A stretch of 41,219 nt of DNA from a bacterium (GCA_014803485.1 JAAVBQ010000029.1:1-41219), one strand, 5' to 3'; positions 24,467 through 33,788 are shown, numbered from the stretch's first letter. Notes: generated by a model not told the origin, from the sequence alone. Translations and numbers: made by a program.

Positions 24467-25030
24467 ATGAAGACAATCGGTGTTTTAGGAATTCAGGGTG
24501 CGATAGAAAAGCACCTGGAAAGCGTGGCCGCCATAGGCTGCAAAGGGCTTTGGGTCAAAACCGCCGCCGACCTGAAGAAGATCGACGGCATCATTTTGCC
24601 CGGAGGCGAAAGTACCTCCATCGGCAAGCAACTGGAATGGTTCGGCATGATGAATCCTTTGCGCGAAGCTATCGCGCAGGGCCTGCCCGCATTCGGCACC
24701 TGTGCCGGCATGATTCTGTTGGCCAAAGATATCGAGGCCTGCACACAGGCCCGCATCGGCCTGATGGACATTACCGTACGCCGCAATGCCTACGGCTCTC
24801 AACTGGACAGTTTCATCACCGACCTGCAGGTGAAAGGCATCCAAGGCAAGATTCCCGCCGTATTCATCCGTGCGCCCCGCATCGAAAAATGCGGCAGGAA
24901 CGTGGAGATTCTCGCTTCGCATAAAGACCACCCTGTGTTGGTGCGCCAAAAGAACATGATGGCGGCAAGCTTTCACCCCGAACTGACCGAAGACACCCGC
25001 CTGCACGCTTGTTTTGGCCAAATGCTGTAA
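24467..25030 (+). CDS. pdxT: PdxT glutaminase subunit of PLP synthase
   Basis: A 187-residue class I glutamine amidotransferase. The nucleophile is C79 in GTCAGM, with the His-Pro-Glu triad part at H170 and E172 (FHPELTE), and LPGGEST near residue 45. It releases ammonia from glutamine and channels it to PdxS. The next gene begins one base after its stop. Confidence 0.97.
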   Translation: MKTIGVLGIQGAIEKHLESVAAIGCKGLWVKTAADLKKIDGIILPGGESTSIGKQLEWFGMMNPLREAIAQGLPAFGTCAGMILLAKDIEACTQARIGLMDITVRRNAYGSQLDSFITDLQVKGIQGKIPAVFIRAPRIEKCGRNVEILASHKDHPVLVRQKNMMAASFHPELTEDTRLHACFGQML

Positions 25031-25031
25031 G

Positions 25032-25991
25032 ATGTTTAACCGAAGATACATACGCGAAAAGGTAGTGCAAGCCTACTACGGCTTTGCACAAGGAGGTTGC
25101 GAGAGCGCCCTTTCCTGTCAGAAAAATTTTCTGACAGGTCTGGATCAGACCGCGCAACTCTACTATTATCAACTTGGATTTGTCGTGACGTTGGCCGACT
25201 ATGCCGCCGAACAATACAGACAGGCCAAGGAACGCGGTATCCGCTCGCAGAAACTTCTGGAAGGACTGCGGATGATGGCCGAGAACGCCGCCATAGAGAA
25301 ACTCCGTCGCGACAGCGTGCTCAAAACCAAAACCGCCGAATACCGATTCGATACCCAAGCCCTTCACGACTTGGCCAAGTCCGTTTACGAAAGCCTTTTC
25401 CTCAACCAAGGCGAAGGTTCCGTGGCGGGACGTATGCAAGCCGACACTTCCGACGAAGACCCGTTCCTGCACCATCGCGAATTTTTGCGCCGTCTCTACA
25501 AACGCAAGATTTCCGATCATCCCGCGTTACGGGCCTATTGTGAGGAACATTCCCTCTACTGGGAAGCGGACTACGAATCGGCCTGCTTTTGGGCCTACAC
25601 CACGCTCGCCCGCATGGAAGAAGAAAATGAAACGGGCATCGACGAAGGCTGGACTGTGGACGACGAGGTGGTGACCTTCGGGAAAACCTTGCTCGAGAAA
25701 ACGCTTCTTCATCACGACACCTACAACCGGTATGTGGCCGAAAGCCTCGAAAACTGGCGGCAGGAACGCATAGGAATCACAGAAAGCGTGCTGTTGTGTG
25801 TGGCGGTGAGCGAAATGATAAATTTCCCCTCCATTCCCATCAAGGTGAGCCTGAACGAATATATCGAGCTTTCGAAGCATTTTTGTTCGAAAGACAGTGC
25901 GGCCTTCGTGAACGGAGTGCTCAACAAGGTAGCCGGGAAACTCAAGGAAGAGAAAGTGATTAAAAAAAGTGGCCGGGGCCTGATTGGATGA
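25032..25991 (+). CDS. nusB: NusB-family transcription antitermination factor (long Bacteroidota form)
   Basis: A 319-residue protein from the ATG at 25032; the track's 25014 start lies inside pdxT. The start MFNRRYIREKVVQAYYGFAQ and the C-terminal all-helical domain (LLCVAVSEMINFPSIPIKVSLNEYIELSKHF, then SAAFVNGVLNKVAGKL) are the NusB fold that binds NusE and boxA RNA. The long middle helical part is usual in Bacteroidota, whose NusB is roughly twice the length of the E. coli protein. The yajC gene lies downstream. Confidence 0.9.
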   Translation: MFNRRYIREKVVQAYYGFAQGGCESALSCQKNFLTGLDQTAQLYYYQLGFVVTLADYAAEQYRQAKERGIRSQKLLEGLRMMAENAAIEKLRRDSVLKTKTAEYRFDTQALHDLAKSVYESLFLNQGEGSVAGRMQADTSDEDPFLHHREFLRRLYKRKISDHPALRAYCEEHSLYWEADYESACFWAYTTLARMEEENETGIDEGWTVDDEVVTFGKTLLEKTLLHHDTYNRYVAESLENWRQERIGITESVLLCVAVSEMINFPSIPIKVSLNEYIELSKHFCSKDSAAFVNGVLNKVAGKLKEEKVIKKSGRGLIG

Positions 25992-26020
25992 GGATTATTA
26001 ACCCTAAATTATAATTGACT

Positions 26021-26338
26021 ATGTATTTGATGAACATTATGTTGCAAGCTCCCGCCAACGGTGGAGGCATGTGGCAGCAAATTATGATGATTGCCCTGAT
26101 TCTGGTGATTTTCTATTTCTTTCTGATTCGTCCGCAGATGAAACGCAGCAAGGAAGCCAAGAAATTCCGCGACAGCCTGCAGAAAGGTCAGAAAATCGTG
26201 ACCATAGGCGGTATTCACGGAAAAATCGTGGAAATCGACGAAAACACCGTGACGATTCAAGTGGAGAACGAAGGCCGTCTGCGCATGGAAAAGAGCGCGA
26301 TTGCCTCGAGCGCCACCGAGCAACTTCCCAATGCTTAA
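26021..26338 (+). CDS. yajC: Preprotein translocase subunit YajC
   Basis: A 105-residue protein using the ATG at 26021 (the track starts two codons earlier at a TTG). One transmembrane helix (about residues 18-38, IMMIALILVIFYFFLIRPQ) is followed by the conserved RPQMKRSKEAKKFRDSLQKGQKIVTIGG and the beta-rich VEIDENTVTIQVE. YajC belongs to the SecDF accessory complex of the inner membrane. Its last codons overlap the start of coaE. Confidence 0.93.
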   Translation: MYLMNIMLQAPANGGGMWQQIMMIALILVIFYFFLIRPQMKRSKEAKKFRDSLQKGQKIVTIGGIHGKIVEIDENTVTIQVENEGRLRMEKSAIASSATEQLPNA

Positions 26339-26915
26339 AATCGGTCTTACCGGAGGTATGGGCTGCGGCAAATCTGTCGTAGCCCATATTTTTTCTTCTT
26401 TAGGCGTGGCGGTATACGATGCCGACAGCCGCGCCAAGGAAATCTCGGCTTTGCCTTCCACCCGCACCGCAATAGCTTCACTTTTCGGTGAAGAAGCTTC
26501 TCGAAACCGCAAAATCTTGGCGGAAAAAGTGTTCACTCATCCCGAAGAATTGGCCAAACTCAATGCTCTCCTGCACCCGTTGGTGATGGAAGATTGCAAG
26601 AGGTGGTTCTATGATTTGGCCGCACGCGAGGACTACACCGCTCCTTATGCCGTGGCCGAGGCGGCGATTTTGTTCGAAAGCGGCATGGAGAAACTTTTTG
26701 ATTTTATCGTGACGGTAGAGGCACCGCAGCAGGTGCAGATTGCACGCGCCATGAAACGCGACGGCTCCACCCGCGAACAGGTTCTCGCCCGTCTTTCCCG
26801 CCAGCTCCCCTCCGAAATCCGCCGCCAAAAGGCGGATGCCGTTCTCCTCAACGACTCCATCCATCCCATTCTCCCGGATGTACTGAATCTCGATAAGGAA
26901 TTCCGTCTTAAATAA
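26331..26915 (+). CDS. coaE: Dephospho-CoA kinase
   Basis: A 194-residue protein; the ATG at 26331 overlaps the yajC stop (ATGCTTAA). The P-loop GGMGCGKS lies at residues 8-15, YDADSRAKEI follows, then the AEAAILFESGMEKLFDFIVTVEAP segment common to CoaE. It phosphorylates dephospho-CoA in the last step of CoA synthesis. The 3' end overlaps the converging anmK gene by 8 bases. Confidence 0.95.
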   Translation: MLKIGLTGGMGCGKSVVAHIFSSLGVAVYDADSRAKEISALPSTRTAIASLFGEEASRNRKILAEKVFTHPEELAKLNALLHPLVMEDCKRWFYDLAAREDYTAPYAVAEAAILFESGMEKLFDFIVTVEAPQQVQIARAMKRDGSTREQVLARLSRQLPSEIRRQKADAVLLNDSIHPILPDVLNLDKEFRLK

Positions 26916-28059
26916 GATAGATAGCACCGCCGATATTGTCGTGGCGGGCGCCGGTAACGCTCTTCAGGCAGTTGGGACGCCCCTCCATGCGAAGCACGCC
27001 GAGAAGGGCGAAAATCAAGGCTTCTTTATAGGCGATGAGGGTTTTATCGACTGGAGCGAGGGTGAGGCCGCTCCACGCGGCGATTCGCTCGGCCAGATAG
27101 GTGTTGAGGGCTCCGCCGCCGGTCATCAACATAGAGGCATCGACACAGGCGGCCGAACCGCCCCCGTCGGGGGCGGCGGGGCGAAAGTCCCGCGCCTCGC
27201 GACATACCTGCCCGATTCTCCGGGCGATATGTTCCACCAACGTATGCAGGATGTCTTCCGTGGAAGAATTTTCGTAGGGTTTGACAATCGGCAGGAATTC
27301 GTCTTTGAAATTCTCGAATCCCAAAGACTTGGGTGGCTTCTGCGCATAATAGGGAAGAGCCTCCAATTCTTCGAGAAGCGAGGGGACGAGAGTGCCTTTG
27401 CGGGCCAAACGGCCGTCTTCGTCGTAGGAGAGACCCGCACGGGAGGCGTAGTAATTCAGTGCCATATTGCAGACGCTGATGTCGAAAGCCTCACGCGCCC
27501 CTTTGGCATCGCGATAAGAGATATTGGCGATACCGCCCAGATTGAGGCAGAACGTGTAGTTGCCGAAAAGCAGTTCATCGCCTATGGGCACCAAAGGTGC
27601 CCCCTGCCCGCCCAACGCCACATCGGTGGTGCGGAAATTATTGACAATCGTGAGACCGCTTTCGGCCGCCATGGCCGCGCCGTCGCCGATTTGCAGGGTG
27701 AGCCCGTTTTCGGGTTGGTGAAAGACCGTATGTCCGTGCACGGCGGCAAAGTCCGGCGCGGCAGGCAGGCTCTGCGAGCCTGCCCCGCTTGCAGTTCCTG
27801 CAAGCGGCATGGCGGCGAAACGCCGCAACGCCTTTCCCACGAAATGCCCGTAATCCACATGCAGCTGCGCAAGTTGCAGACCGCTCATATTCACGGCCCC
27901 GGCCAAGCGGCTCCGCCAAACCTCCGGATACGGCAGCGTCTCGGCACGGAGGAACACGTAACGCCATTGCCCGTTTTCACACGTAAACGCGACACGAAGC
28001 AAGTCGAGACCATCTAAAGACGTACCCGACATCACCCCTATCACATCATATCTTTTCAT
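26908..28059 (-). CDS. anmK: Anhydro-N-acetylmuramic acid kinase
   Basis: A 383-residue protein from the ATG at 28059 (the track used a GTG six bases upstream). It starts with VIGVMSGTSLDGLDL, the phosphate-binding ATP loop of AnmK; VNNFRTTDVALGGQGAPLVPIGDEL and NLGGIANISY follow, and MLMTGGGALNTYLAERI is the C-terminal ATP site. AnmK opens and phosphorylates 1,6-anhydro-MurNAc from peptidoglycan turnover. It is the last gene of the GDE-GT4-GH57-tsaB-anmK series (16-base gap to tsaB). Confidence 0.95.
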   Translation of the reverse strand: MKRYDVIGVMSGTSLDGLDLLRVAFTCENGQWRYVFLRAETLPYPEVWRSRLAGAVNMSGLQLAQLHVDYGHFVGKALRRFAAMPLAGTASGAGSQSLPAAPDFAAVHGHTVFHQPENGLTLQIGDGAAMAAESGLTIVNNFRTTDVALGGQGAPLVPIGDELLFGNYTFCLNLGGIANISYRDAKGAREAFDISVCNMALNYYASRAGLSYDEDGRLARKGTLVPSLLEELEALPYYAQKPPKSLGFENFKDEFLPIVKPYENSSTEDILHTLVEHIARRIGQVCREARDFRPAAPDGGGSAACVDASMLMTGGGALNTYLAERIAAWSGLTLAPVDKTLIAYKEALIFALLGVLRMEGRPNCLKSVTGARHDNIGGAIYLI

Positions 28060-28075
28060 ACCCACAACGAAAAAC

Positions 28076-28783
28076 TCAGTTCAGACCTTTTACATGCGGC
28101 TTACCCGCCTTGAAATCCTTGAGATAGAACGGCTCGAAATAGGCCGTGTCTTCGAAACGCCCGTCTTGAAAAGCCTGCTGCGCCAAAGCGGCCATGCACC
28201 GCGCCTCCGGCGCGATGCCGTCCATAAAACGGGCATTGGCCTCGCTACCCAAGACAGCCTTGCATTTTTCGGCGCCGTTGCCGAAAAAATATACGGGACG
28301 GTAGGCGAGATATTCGTTATAACACCCCGCTTCTACAATATCGGCACGCACCCCGCGCACCTCTTCCAATGCAAGATTGTAGAACGCACTGTAGACCTCC
28401 ATACGCCCCGCATCGGTCATAGGACAAAACAAAGCGTCGGCGGGCACTTCGCCCGTCTTGTGCAGACGCGAAACCGCCTCCCATGCCATAGCCTGCAGAG
28501 GGCTCACCGACAGGAGCGGTTTTTGCAGCGCATAGGCCAAACCCTTGGCCGTAGCCACACCGATGCGCAAGCCCGTATAGGAACCCGGGCCTTTGCCCAC
28601 CGCCACCGCGTCCAAATCCTCGGGACGGAGCGCCGCTTCACGCAAAACCTCATCGATAAAAACGGCAATCTTGGCGGCATGATCGTTGCCGGCACAAGAC
28701 TGCCGTCCGAAAAGGATTCCTTCGCGTGAAAGCGCCACCGAACAATTCACCGTGGACGTTTCAATGCAAAGAATCTTTGCCAT
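28076..28783 (-). CDS. tsaB: TsaB, partner in tRNA threonylcarbamoyladenosine synthesis
   Basis: A 235-residue protein with the actin-like ATPase fold of the family: LCIETSTVNCSVAL at the start and AVGKGPGSYTGLRIGVATAKGLAYAL, the TsaB signature. It forms a complex with TsaD and TsaE that installs t6A37 on tRNAs reading ANN codons. TsaB lies four bases downstream of the GH57 gene and 16 bases upstream of anmK, on one probable transcript. Confidence 0.95.
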   Translation of the reverse strand: MAKILCIETSTVNCSVALSREGILFGRQSCAGNDHAAKIAVFIDEVLREAALRPEDLDAVAVGKGPGSYTGLRIGVATAKGLAYALQKPLLSVSPLQAMAWEAVSRLHKTGEVPADALFCPMTDAGRMEVYSAFYNLALEEVRGVRADIVEAGCYNEYLAYRPVYFFGNGAEKCKAVLGSEANARFMDGIAPEARCMAALAQQAFQDGRFEDTAYFEPFYLKDFKAGKPHVKGLN

Positions 28784-28787
28784 GCTT

Positions 28788-30539
28788 TTACTTCTTCTTG
28801 GCCGAGGTTTTCTTAGCGGCGGCCGGCTTCTTGGCGGTAGCTTTCTTCGTGGTGGCGGCAGCGGTCTTTTTCGTAGCCGTCGTGGTCGCTTTTTTCTTCG
28901 TGGCCGTGGCGGTCTTCTTTACCGCAGGTTTCTTCGCAACCGTAGACTTCTTCGCAGCCGTCGCTTTCTTCGCAGCGGCTTTCTTCTCCTTCTCCATTTC
29001 GGCCTTCACTTCTTTCACGGTAGCCTTCACCACCTTCGCCACTTTCTTGCTCGCCTTGGTGGCCTCTTTCCTGGCCTTTTCCAAAGCCACCTTGCCTTTG
29101 GCAACGGTCTCGTTGTCCTTGGCGGCCTTAGCCACTTTCTTGCTCACCTTCACGGCCTCTTTCCTGGCCTTTTCCAAAGCCGCCTTGCCCTTGGCCACGG
29201 CTTCCTTGCCCTTGGTGTTCTTCAATTCGTTCACCTTGCTTCCGGCTTCTTCCGCCATTTTTTTCAGTTTGGCCGAAGCCACCCGCCCTGTAGCCTTTAC
29301 AGCGGCGATAAAATCTTCTTTTTTCATAGTTCCGTTTTCGTTTAGCAGGTCTTCCGCCTCGAGACGTTCGAGGAAGTCGGACCAGACATTCATATAATTA
29401 ATATAAGCATCGTAAGGAGAATCGTAGGGGTTGAGATAGCGGATGGAGGGACGGGTGGTGAAATACTTGGTGGACATGAAACCAAGGTTCTCCACGCCCA
29501 TCAAGAAGCGGAAATCCTTTTGCAATTCCTCGTCCGTGCACACACGCATCACCTCGCAGACCCTACGCCAATTTTCCACCACATCCTTCTGCAAGTCGTT
29601 GGCGTAAAGAGCGGTGAGATCCTTTTCCTCGTCGAGATTCGATACCGTGAAAGGCACATACAAAGCGGGGTAATCTTCCTTCAGGCTGCAAAGTTTGGAG
29701 GGATTCACAAATACATAATCCGTATCGGAAACGATATGGTTCACAAGGGCTTCAAAGAATTCGAAGATACCGCTTCCCTCATCCTGAAATTCACCCAACA
29801 CGCCATAGTTCATGTAGAGGGTGATATGGTCGTTGCCGTTCGTGGCATCGCGGTCCACCTGCATCCTCTCGATGAACTTCTCTGCCGTAAGAGGCCACAA
29901 ACCGCTGTTCTTGTCCGAAAAGCGAAGCGAAATATCCTCACTCAGAACACCGTCCCGCAAGATTATCTTCAATTTGGAGGTGGGATGCGAATAGAGCACG
30001 TGCGGACTCTTCCATCCCAATACCGGCTTGGCGCCCTCGGTCATCACGCCTGCAAATCCCATCTGCGCCACACTTTCACCGATTTCATCATCGTAGAGCA
30101 AATGCGAACCGGCCAACACCGAGGGCTTCTGTCCGAACACTTCGGCCAAGCGCTCACGGTGCAGTTTCACCTGCTTTTTCCACAATTCCCTGTCTAAAAT
30201 AGCCGTGGCGGAACTACTGTAGTCGGTAGCCAGAAGTTCCACACCCTCGCGGGCAATGAGCGTTTTGAAATTGTCGAGCACTTCCGGCATATACCACTCC
30301 ATCTGATCCATCGAACAACCCGTAAACACAAACGAGAAGCCGAACTTGTCGCCGTGTTTGTCCAACAGACCGTTGAGCATGGCGTTGGCCCGATAGTAGG
30401 TGCGCTCCGAAAACCTCTTCAACAGATACTTGTTGCGATAGTCGTCGTAGTAGTTGTGCCGCTGCCCTATATCGAAGAAACGATACGAGCGCAGATAGAA
30501 CGGGTGATGCACCTTGAAAACGATACTTACGGTATTCAT
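28788..30539 (-). CDS. GH57-family protein with a long histone H1-like lysine/alanine tail
   Basis: A 583-residue protein. Residues 1 to ~410 resemble the GH57 alpha-amylase-like proteins of Bacteroidales glycogen clusters (RSYRFFDIGQRHNYYDDYRN; GFAGVMTEGAKPVLGWKSPH; YDSPYDAYINYMNVW). The first motif is KVHHPF, and VELLATDYSSS stands where relatives as I remember them have a Glu-containing VEFLAE-like segment, so the catalytic residues may be altered. Residues ~425-583 are almost entirely Lys, Ala, Thr and Val, with an exact 31-residue tandem repeat (units at 29038-29130 and 29131-29223) and AAKK/AKKP units like bacterial histone H1 homologues. The tail could bind DNA, RNA or another polyanion. 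The start overlaps the GT4 gene's end by four bases. Confidence 0.85.
   Translation of the reverse strand: MNTVSIVFKVHHPFYLRSYRFFDIGQRHNYYDDYRNKYLLKRFSERTYYRANAMLNGLLDKHGDKFGFSFVFTGCSMDQMEWYMPEVLDNFKTLIAREGVELLATDYSSSATAILDRELWKKQVKLHRERLAEVFGQKPSVLAGSHLLYDDEIGESVAQMGFAGVMTEGAKPVLGWKSPHVLYSHPTSKLKIILRDGVLSEDISLRFSDKNSGLWPLTAEKFIERMQVDRDATNGNDHITLYMNYGVLGEFQDEGSGIFEFFEALVNHIVSDTDYVFVNPSKLCSLKEDYPALYVPFTVSNLDEEKDLTALYANDLQKDVVENWRRVCEVMRVCTDEELQKDFRFLMGVENLGFMSTKYFTTRPSIRYLNPYDSPYDAYINYMNVWSDFLERLEAEDLLNENGTMKKEDFIAAVKATGRVASAKLKKMAEEAGSKVNELKNTKGKEAVAKGKAALEKARKEAVKVSKKVAKAAKDNETVAKGKVALEKARKEATKASKKVAKVVKATVKEVKAEMEKEKKAAAKKATAAKKSTVAKKPAVKKTATATKKKATTTATKKTAAATTKKATAKKPAAAKKTSAKKK
29038..29223. 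repeat. 93-bp tandem repeat within the GH57 tail coding region
   Basis: Two units of 93 bp (31 codons) start at 29038 and 29131. They share exact stretches such as GGCCTCTTTCCTGGCC (29061 and 29154) with scattered differences, mainly at third codon positions, so the repeat is old enough to have drifted while the protein repeat is kept. Confidence 0.8.
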
Positions 30540-31819
30540 GATATAGCCTCCTTATAAACCTGTTTGATTTTCTCGGCCGCCGAGCTCCATTTGAGCTGCT
30601 GGGCGTCGGCCGCACCCATGCGGGCGAACGTCCGCGAAAGCGCGGGATAATGCAGAAGTCCGTAGATGGCGTCGGCCATAGCGTCCACATCCCAAAAATC
30701 CACCTTGAGCGCATGATTGAGAATCTCGCTCACGCCCGATTGTTTGGAAATCACCACGGGCACATTCGAACGCATGGCCTCCAAGGGCGAGATGCCGAAA
30801 GGTTCGGACACCGAGGGCATCACATACACACTGCTCATTCCATACATTCTGTCGACATCGGCACCGCGCAGAAAACCGGTAAAGTTGAAGCGGCGCCCCA
30901 TGCCCAAGGCCGCCACGCGACGCACGATGGTATGCAGCATATCGCCCGAACCCGCCATCACGAAACGTACATCCTTGTCTTTTTCCATCACAAGGCGCGC
31001 GGCCTCCACAAAATATTCCGGTCCCTTCTGATAGGTTACGCGCCCCAAGAAAGTAACAATCTTCCTGCGGCCGCGCGCCGTTTCGTCCATCGGTTCCTTG
31101 TCGGGCCCGGGCTCCACGGCATTATACACAGTGGTGACCTTGGCAGGGTCTATGCCATAGCGTTTGACAACAATCTCGCGGGTATAGTTGCTCACCGTGA
31201 TGATTCTGTCGGCGGCCAGCATACCTTCGCGTTCGATGCCGTAGACAATGGTGTTGACATTTTCGCCGGTGCGGTCGTATTCGGTGGCGTGCACATGAAT
31301 CACCAACGGCTTGCCGCTGGCTTTCTTGGCAGCGATGCCCGCGCGGTAGGTGAGCCAATCGTGGGCGTGAATCACATCGAAATCGTAGCCCGTAGCCACT
31401 TTCACCGCCACCATGGCGAGGTTGTTCACCTCGTCCATCAAGTTGGCGCGGTAGGCGCCCGAAAACGAATACTTGCGCTTGGAGTATATCTCCGAATCGA
31501 AATGCGAAGCGCGTTTCAAAGCCTTTTCCAGACTAAAATACTGGTCTGTCCCCACATAAGGGATAAGATTGGCTCCTGCCTGTATATAAGTGAGGTTCTT
31601 GAAAATCTCTTTGTAGAGAGGGTGACGTAAATCCACTTCCACATCCGAGGCATTGACTAAATGCGCCACGCCTTTGTCCTCGTCGCCATGCAGGGTGGGA
31701 GCCACGAAAATCACCTCCACATTTTGGGCCAATAATCCCTTGCACATTCCGTAGCAGGCTGTGCCCAATCCTCCCGAAATATGCGGAGGAAACTCCCATC
31801 CAAACATTAATACCCTCAT
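30536..31819 (-). CDS. GT4 family glycosyltransferase, glycogen-cluster type
   Basis: A 427-residue protein of the GT-B fold. MFGWEFPPHISGGLGTACYG is the N-terminal acceptor region, GRVTYQKGPEYFVEAARLV begins the donor domain, and SVSEPFGISPLEAMRSNVPVV holds the EX7E-like donor-binding motif. Genes of this type lie between the debranching enzyme and GH57 genes in Bacteroides and are predicted to elongate alpha-1,4-glucan from a nucleotide sugar. The gene is 10 bases after the GDE gene and overlaps GH57 by four bases. Confidence 0.9.
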   Translation of the reverse strand: MRVLMFGWEFPPHISGGLGTACYGMCKGLLAQNVEVIFVAPTLHGDEDKGVAHLVNASDVEVDLRHPLYKEIFKNLTYIQAGANLIPYVGTDQYFSLEKALKRASHFDSEIYSKRKYSFSGAYRANLMDEVNNLAMVAVKVATGYDFDVIHAHDWLTYRAGIAAKKASGKPLVIHVHATEYDRTGENVNTIVYGIEREGMLAADRIITVSNYTREIVVKRYGIDPAKVTTVYNAVEPGPDKEPMDETARGRRKIVTFLGRVTYQKGPEYFVEAARLVMEKDKDVRFVMAGSGDMLHTIVRRVAALGMGRRFNFTGFLRGADVDRMYGMSSVYVMPSVSEPFGISPLEAMRSNVPVVISKQSGVSEILNHALKVDFWDVDAMADAIYGLLHYPALSRTFARMGAADAQQLKWSSAAEKIKQVYKEAIS

Positions 31820-31829
31820 ATCCTAACTT

Positions 31830-33788
31830 TTAATTATTGTCAATCATCGCCTTCATGCGCAACAGTTCCGCCACGCTCCAAGCCTGACTGAAAGCGCCTT
31901 TGGCCGCATAGCCGGGATCTCCGTCGTAGATTTCGGCCACCGAACCCAAGCACAATTCCCCCAAAGCCGGTTCAAAATCTTCGTATAAACGTGCGGTCAA
32001 AGTTCTTCCGCTTTCACCGTAAACCTTAATGCAGGCCTCGGCGAAATGTCCGGTCAGCCACGGCCAGACCGTGCCTTGATGATAGGCCATATCCCGCTTG
32101 TCCTGATCGCCCCGATAAACCCCCTTGTAGCGCGAATCGGAGGGCGAAAGGGTGCGCAGGCCGCGCGGCGTGAGCAAGAACGTGCGGACGGTGTCCACCA
32201 CCAGCTGCCCCACCTTCTCGCTCACGGGCGAATAGGGCAACGACACGGCGAAAATCTGATTGGGCCGTATGCTCCAGTCGCGGATGCCGTTCTTGACGGT
32301 GTCGGCCAGATAACCTTTCTCCTTGTCCCAGAAAGTTTGCTTGAACATGGCGGGGAACTGCTCCATACGGGGTTCCCATGTCTTTACGAAATCCTTATCT
32401 CCTCTCTTGCCGCAGGCCTTTTCGGCCTCAACGGCAAACATCACGGCATTATACCAAAGGGCGTTTATTTCCACCGCCGCACCGTCGCGAGGGGTAACGG
32501 GCCGGCCACCTACCACGGCATCCATCCACGTAAGGGCGAAACCTTCCTTGCCGGCATAAATCAATCCGTCTTCGCCCCGCCCTATTCCGTATGGAGAACT
32601 CTGCCCCGAAGCATAGTTCTCTATCACCTGCTTCACCGCATCGCCGAATTCCCGCCAAACGGCCTCAATATTACCTGTGTGCAGGGCATATTGCTGCAGG
32701 GCCCACACAAACCACAGCGGCGCATCCACCGAGTTATAGGCCGAAGCCTCGCCATAACCCACATTGGGAAACAAGCCGCCCACCTGATCTTTGAGCATGG
32801 CCCGCATCACATCCAGAAAGTCGTCTTCCCTACCCGTGCAGAGCGTCAGGCCGGGTAAAGCGATAAAGGTGTCCCGTCCCCAACTTCCGAACCACGGATA
32901 GCCGGCCATAACCTGCAGGCGTTTTTCCTTGCGCACCAGAAACGAAGCGGCGGCGGCCCGGAGACAATTTTCAGACGAATCCAAAGGAATGAGCTCCCTC
33001 ACACCCTGTTGAAAAAGCTTTTCGAACCCATCGCTTTTCTTGAGCGGAGAAAGCCCGGCACAGAAATACACCGACTCGCCCTGTTTGAGCTGCACGCAGA
33101 ACGAACCGGGGGTGAACAGGTCTTCCCTGCAAGGATAACCGCGCTCTTCTTCGCAGGCATACTCCACCTGATGGTACCAATCGGGGCGGATGTCCATGCG
33201 GCAGGGTTCCGAAACCTGCAGATAAAGGTCGGAAAAACCGGGATACATACAGCATTTGATGCCCTTTTCCACAAACTGAGCCTGCGTACAGGCGCTGTCG
33301 TTGCACACGGTAAGTTGGTGCGCGTTGCGGAAAGCCAGAAAAGGACGAATCTCGAGCGAAGTATCGGAATGGGCGTCCACCAACGTATATTTCAGAAAGA
33401 GCCGGTTTTCGGAGGGGTGCATCAGGAGTTCCTTGGTGAGCACCACACCGCCCACATGATAGGTCCAAACCGGATGGGTATGATATTCGAACCGCTCTAT
33501 ATATTTATGTCCCTTGGGTTCGAACACGCCGCCCTTGTATTTCTTCACACCGAGATGAAAATCCCTCTCGCGTTGAATCACGGTCTCTTCCACCGACGAA
33601 AGCAACACAAAGTTGTCTTGACTCAACGCAGGCTGGGCGCAGACAAAAAGCCCGTGGTACTTGCGGCTGTTACAGCCCGCCAGCGTGGACGAGGCATAGG
33701 AACCGTTTTGCGAGACACACACGAACTCTTTATGCAGAGAATCCTCCAAATTGGAAAGACGGTTTTTATCAAAATCGAAAATCTCCAT
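31830..33788 (-). CDS. Glycogen debranching enzyme (amylo-alpha-1,6-glucosidase)
   Basis: A 652-residue protein when started at the ATG at 33788 (MEIFDFDKNRLSNLEDSL); the track's 33815 start lies inside the -7 box. The N-terminal part (SNGSYASSTLAGCNSRKYHGLFV) is the GDE_N_bis-like region. The C-terminal (alpha/alpha)6 barrel holds YPWFGSWGRDTFIALPGLTL, YNSVDAPLWFVWAL and YHQGTVWPWLTGHF, the GDE_C signatures near the catalytic acids. It removes alpha-1,6 branches in the glycogen pathway served by the GT4 and GH57 genes downstream. First gene of the five-gene operon. Confidence 0.93.
   Translation of the reverse strand: MEIFDFDKNRLSNLEDSLHKEFVCVSQNGSYASSTLAGCNSRKYHGLFVCAQPALSQDNFVLLSSVEETVIQRERDFHLGVKKYKGGVFEPKGHKYIERFEYHTHPVWTYHVGGVVLTKELLMHPSENRLFLKYTLVDAHSDTSLEIRPFLAFRNAHQLTVCNDSACTQAQFVEKGIKCCMYPGFSDLYLQVSEPCRMDIRPDWYHQVEYACEEERGYPCREDLFTPGSFCVQLKQGESVYFCAGLSPLKKSDGFEKLFQQGVRELIPLDSSENCLRAAAASFLVRKEKRLQVMAGYPWFGSWGRDTFIALPGLTLCTGREDDFLDVMRAMLKDQVGGLFPNVGYGEASAYNSVDAPLWFVWALQQYALHTGNIEAVWREFGDAVKQVIENYASGQSSPYGIGRGEDGLIYAGKEGFALTWMDAVVGGRPVTPRDGAAVEINALWYNAVMFAVEAEKACGKRGDKDFVKTWEPRMEQFPAMFKQTFWDKEKGYLADTVKNGIRDWSIRPNQIFAVSLPYSPVSEKVGQLVVDTVRTFLLTPRGLRTLSPSDSRYKGVYRGDQDKRDMAYHQGTVWPWLTGHFAEACIKVYGESGRTLTARLYEDFEPALGELCLGSVAEIYDGDPGYAAKGAFSQAWSVAELLRMKAMIDNN

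Noticed and set aside
28726-29397. Phe/Ala-rich hydrophobic ORF on the plus strand (and 28686-29345)
   Set aside because: Antisense translation of the Lys/Ala-rich GH57 tail; looks like membrane segments but is a composition artefact.
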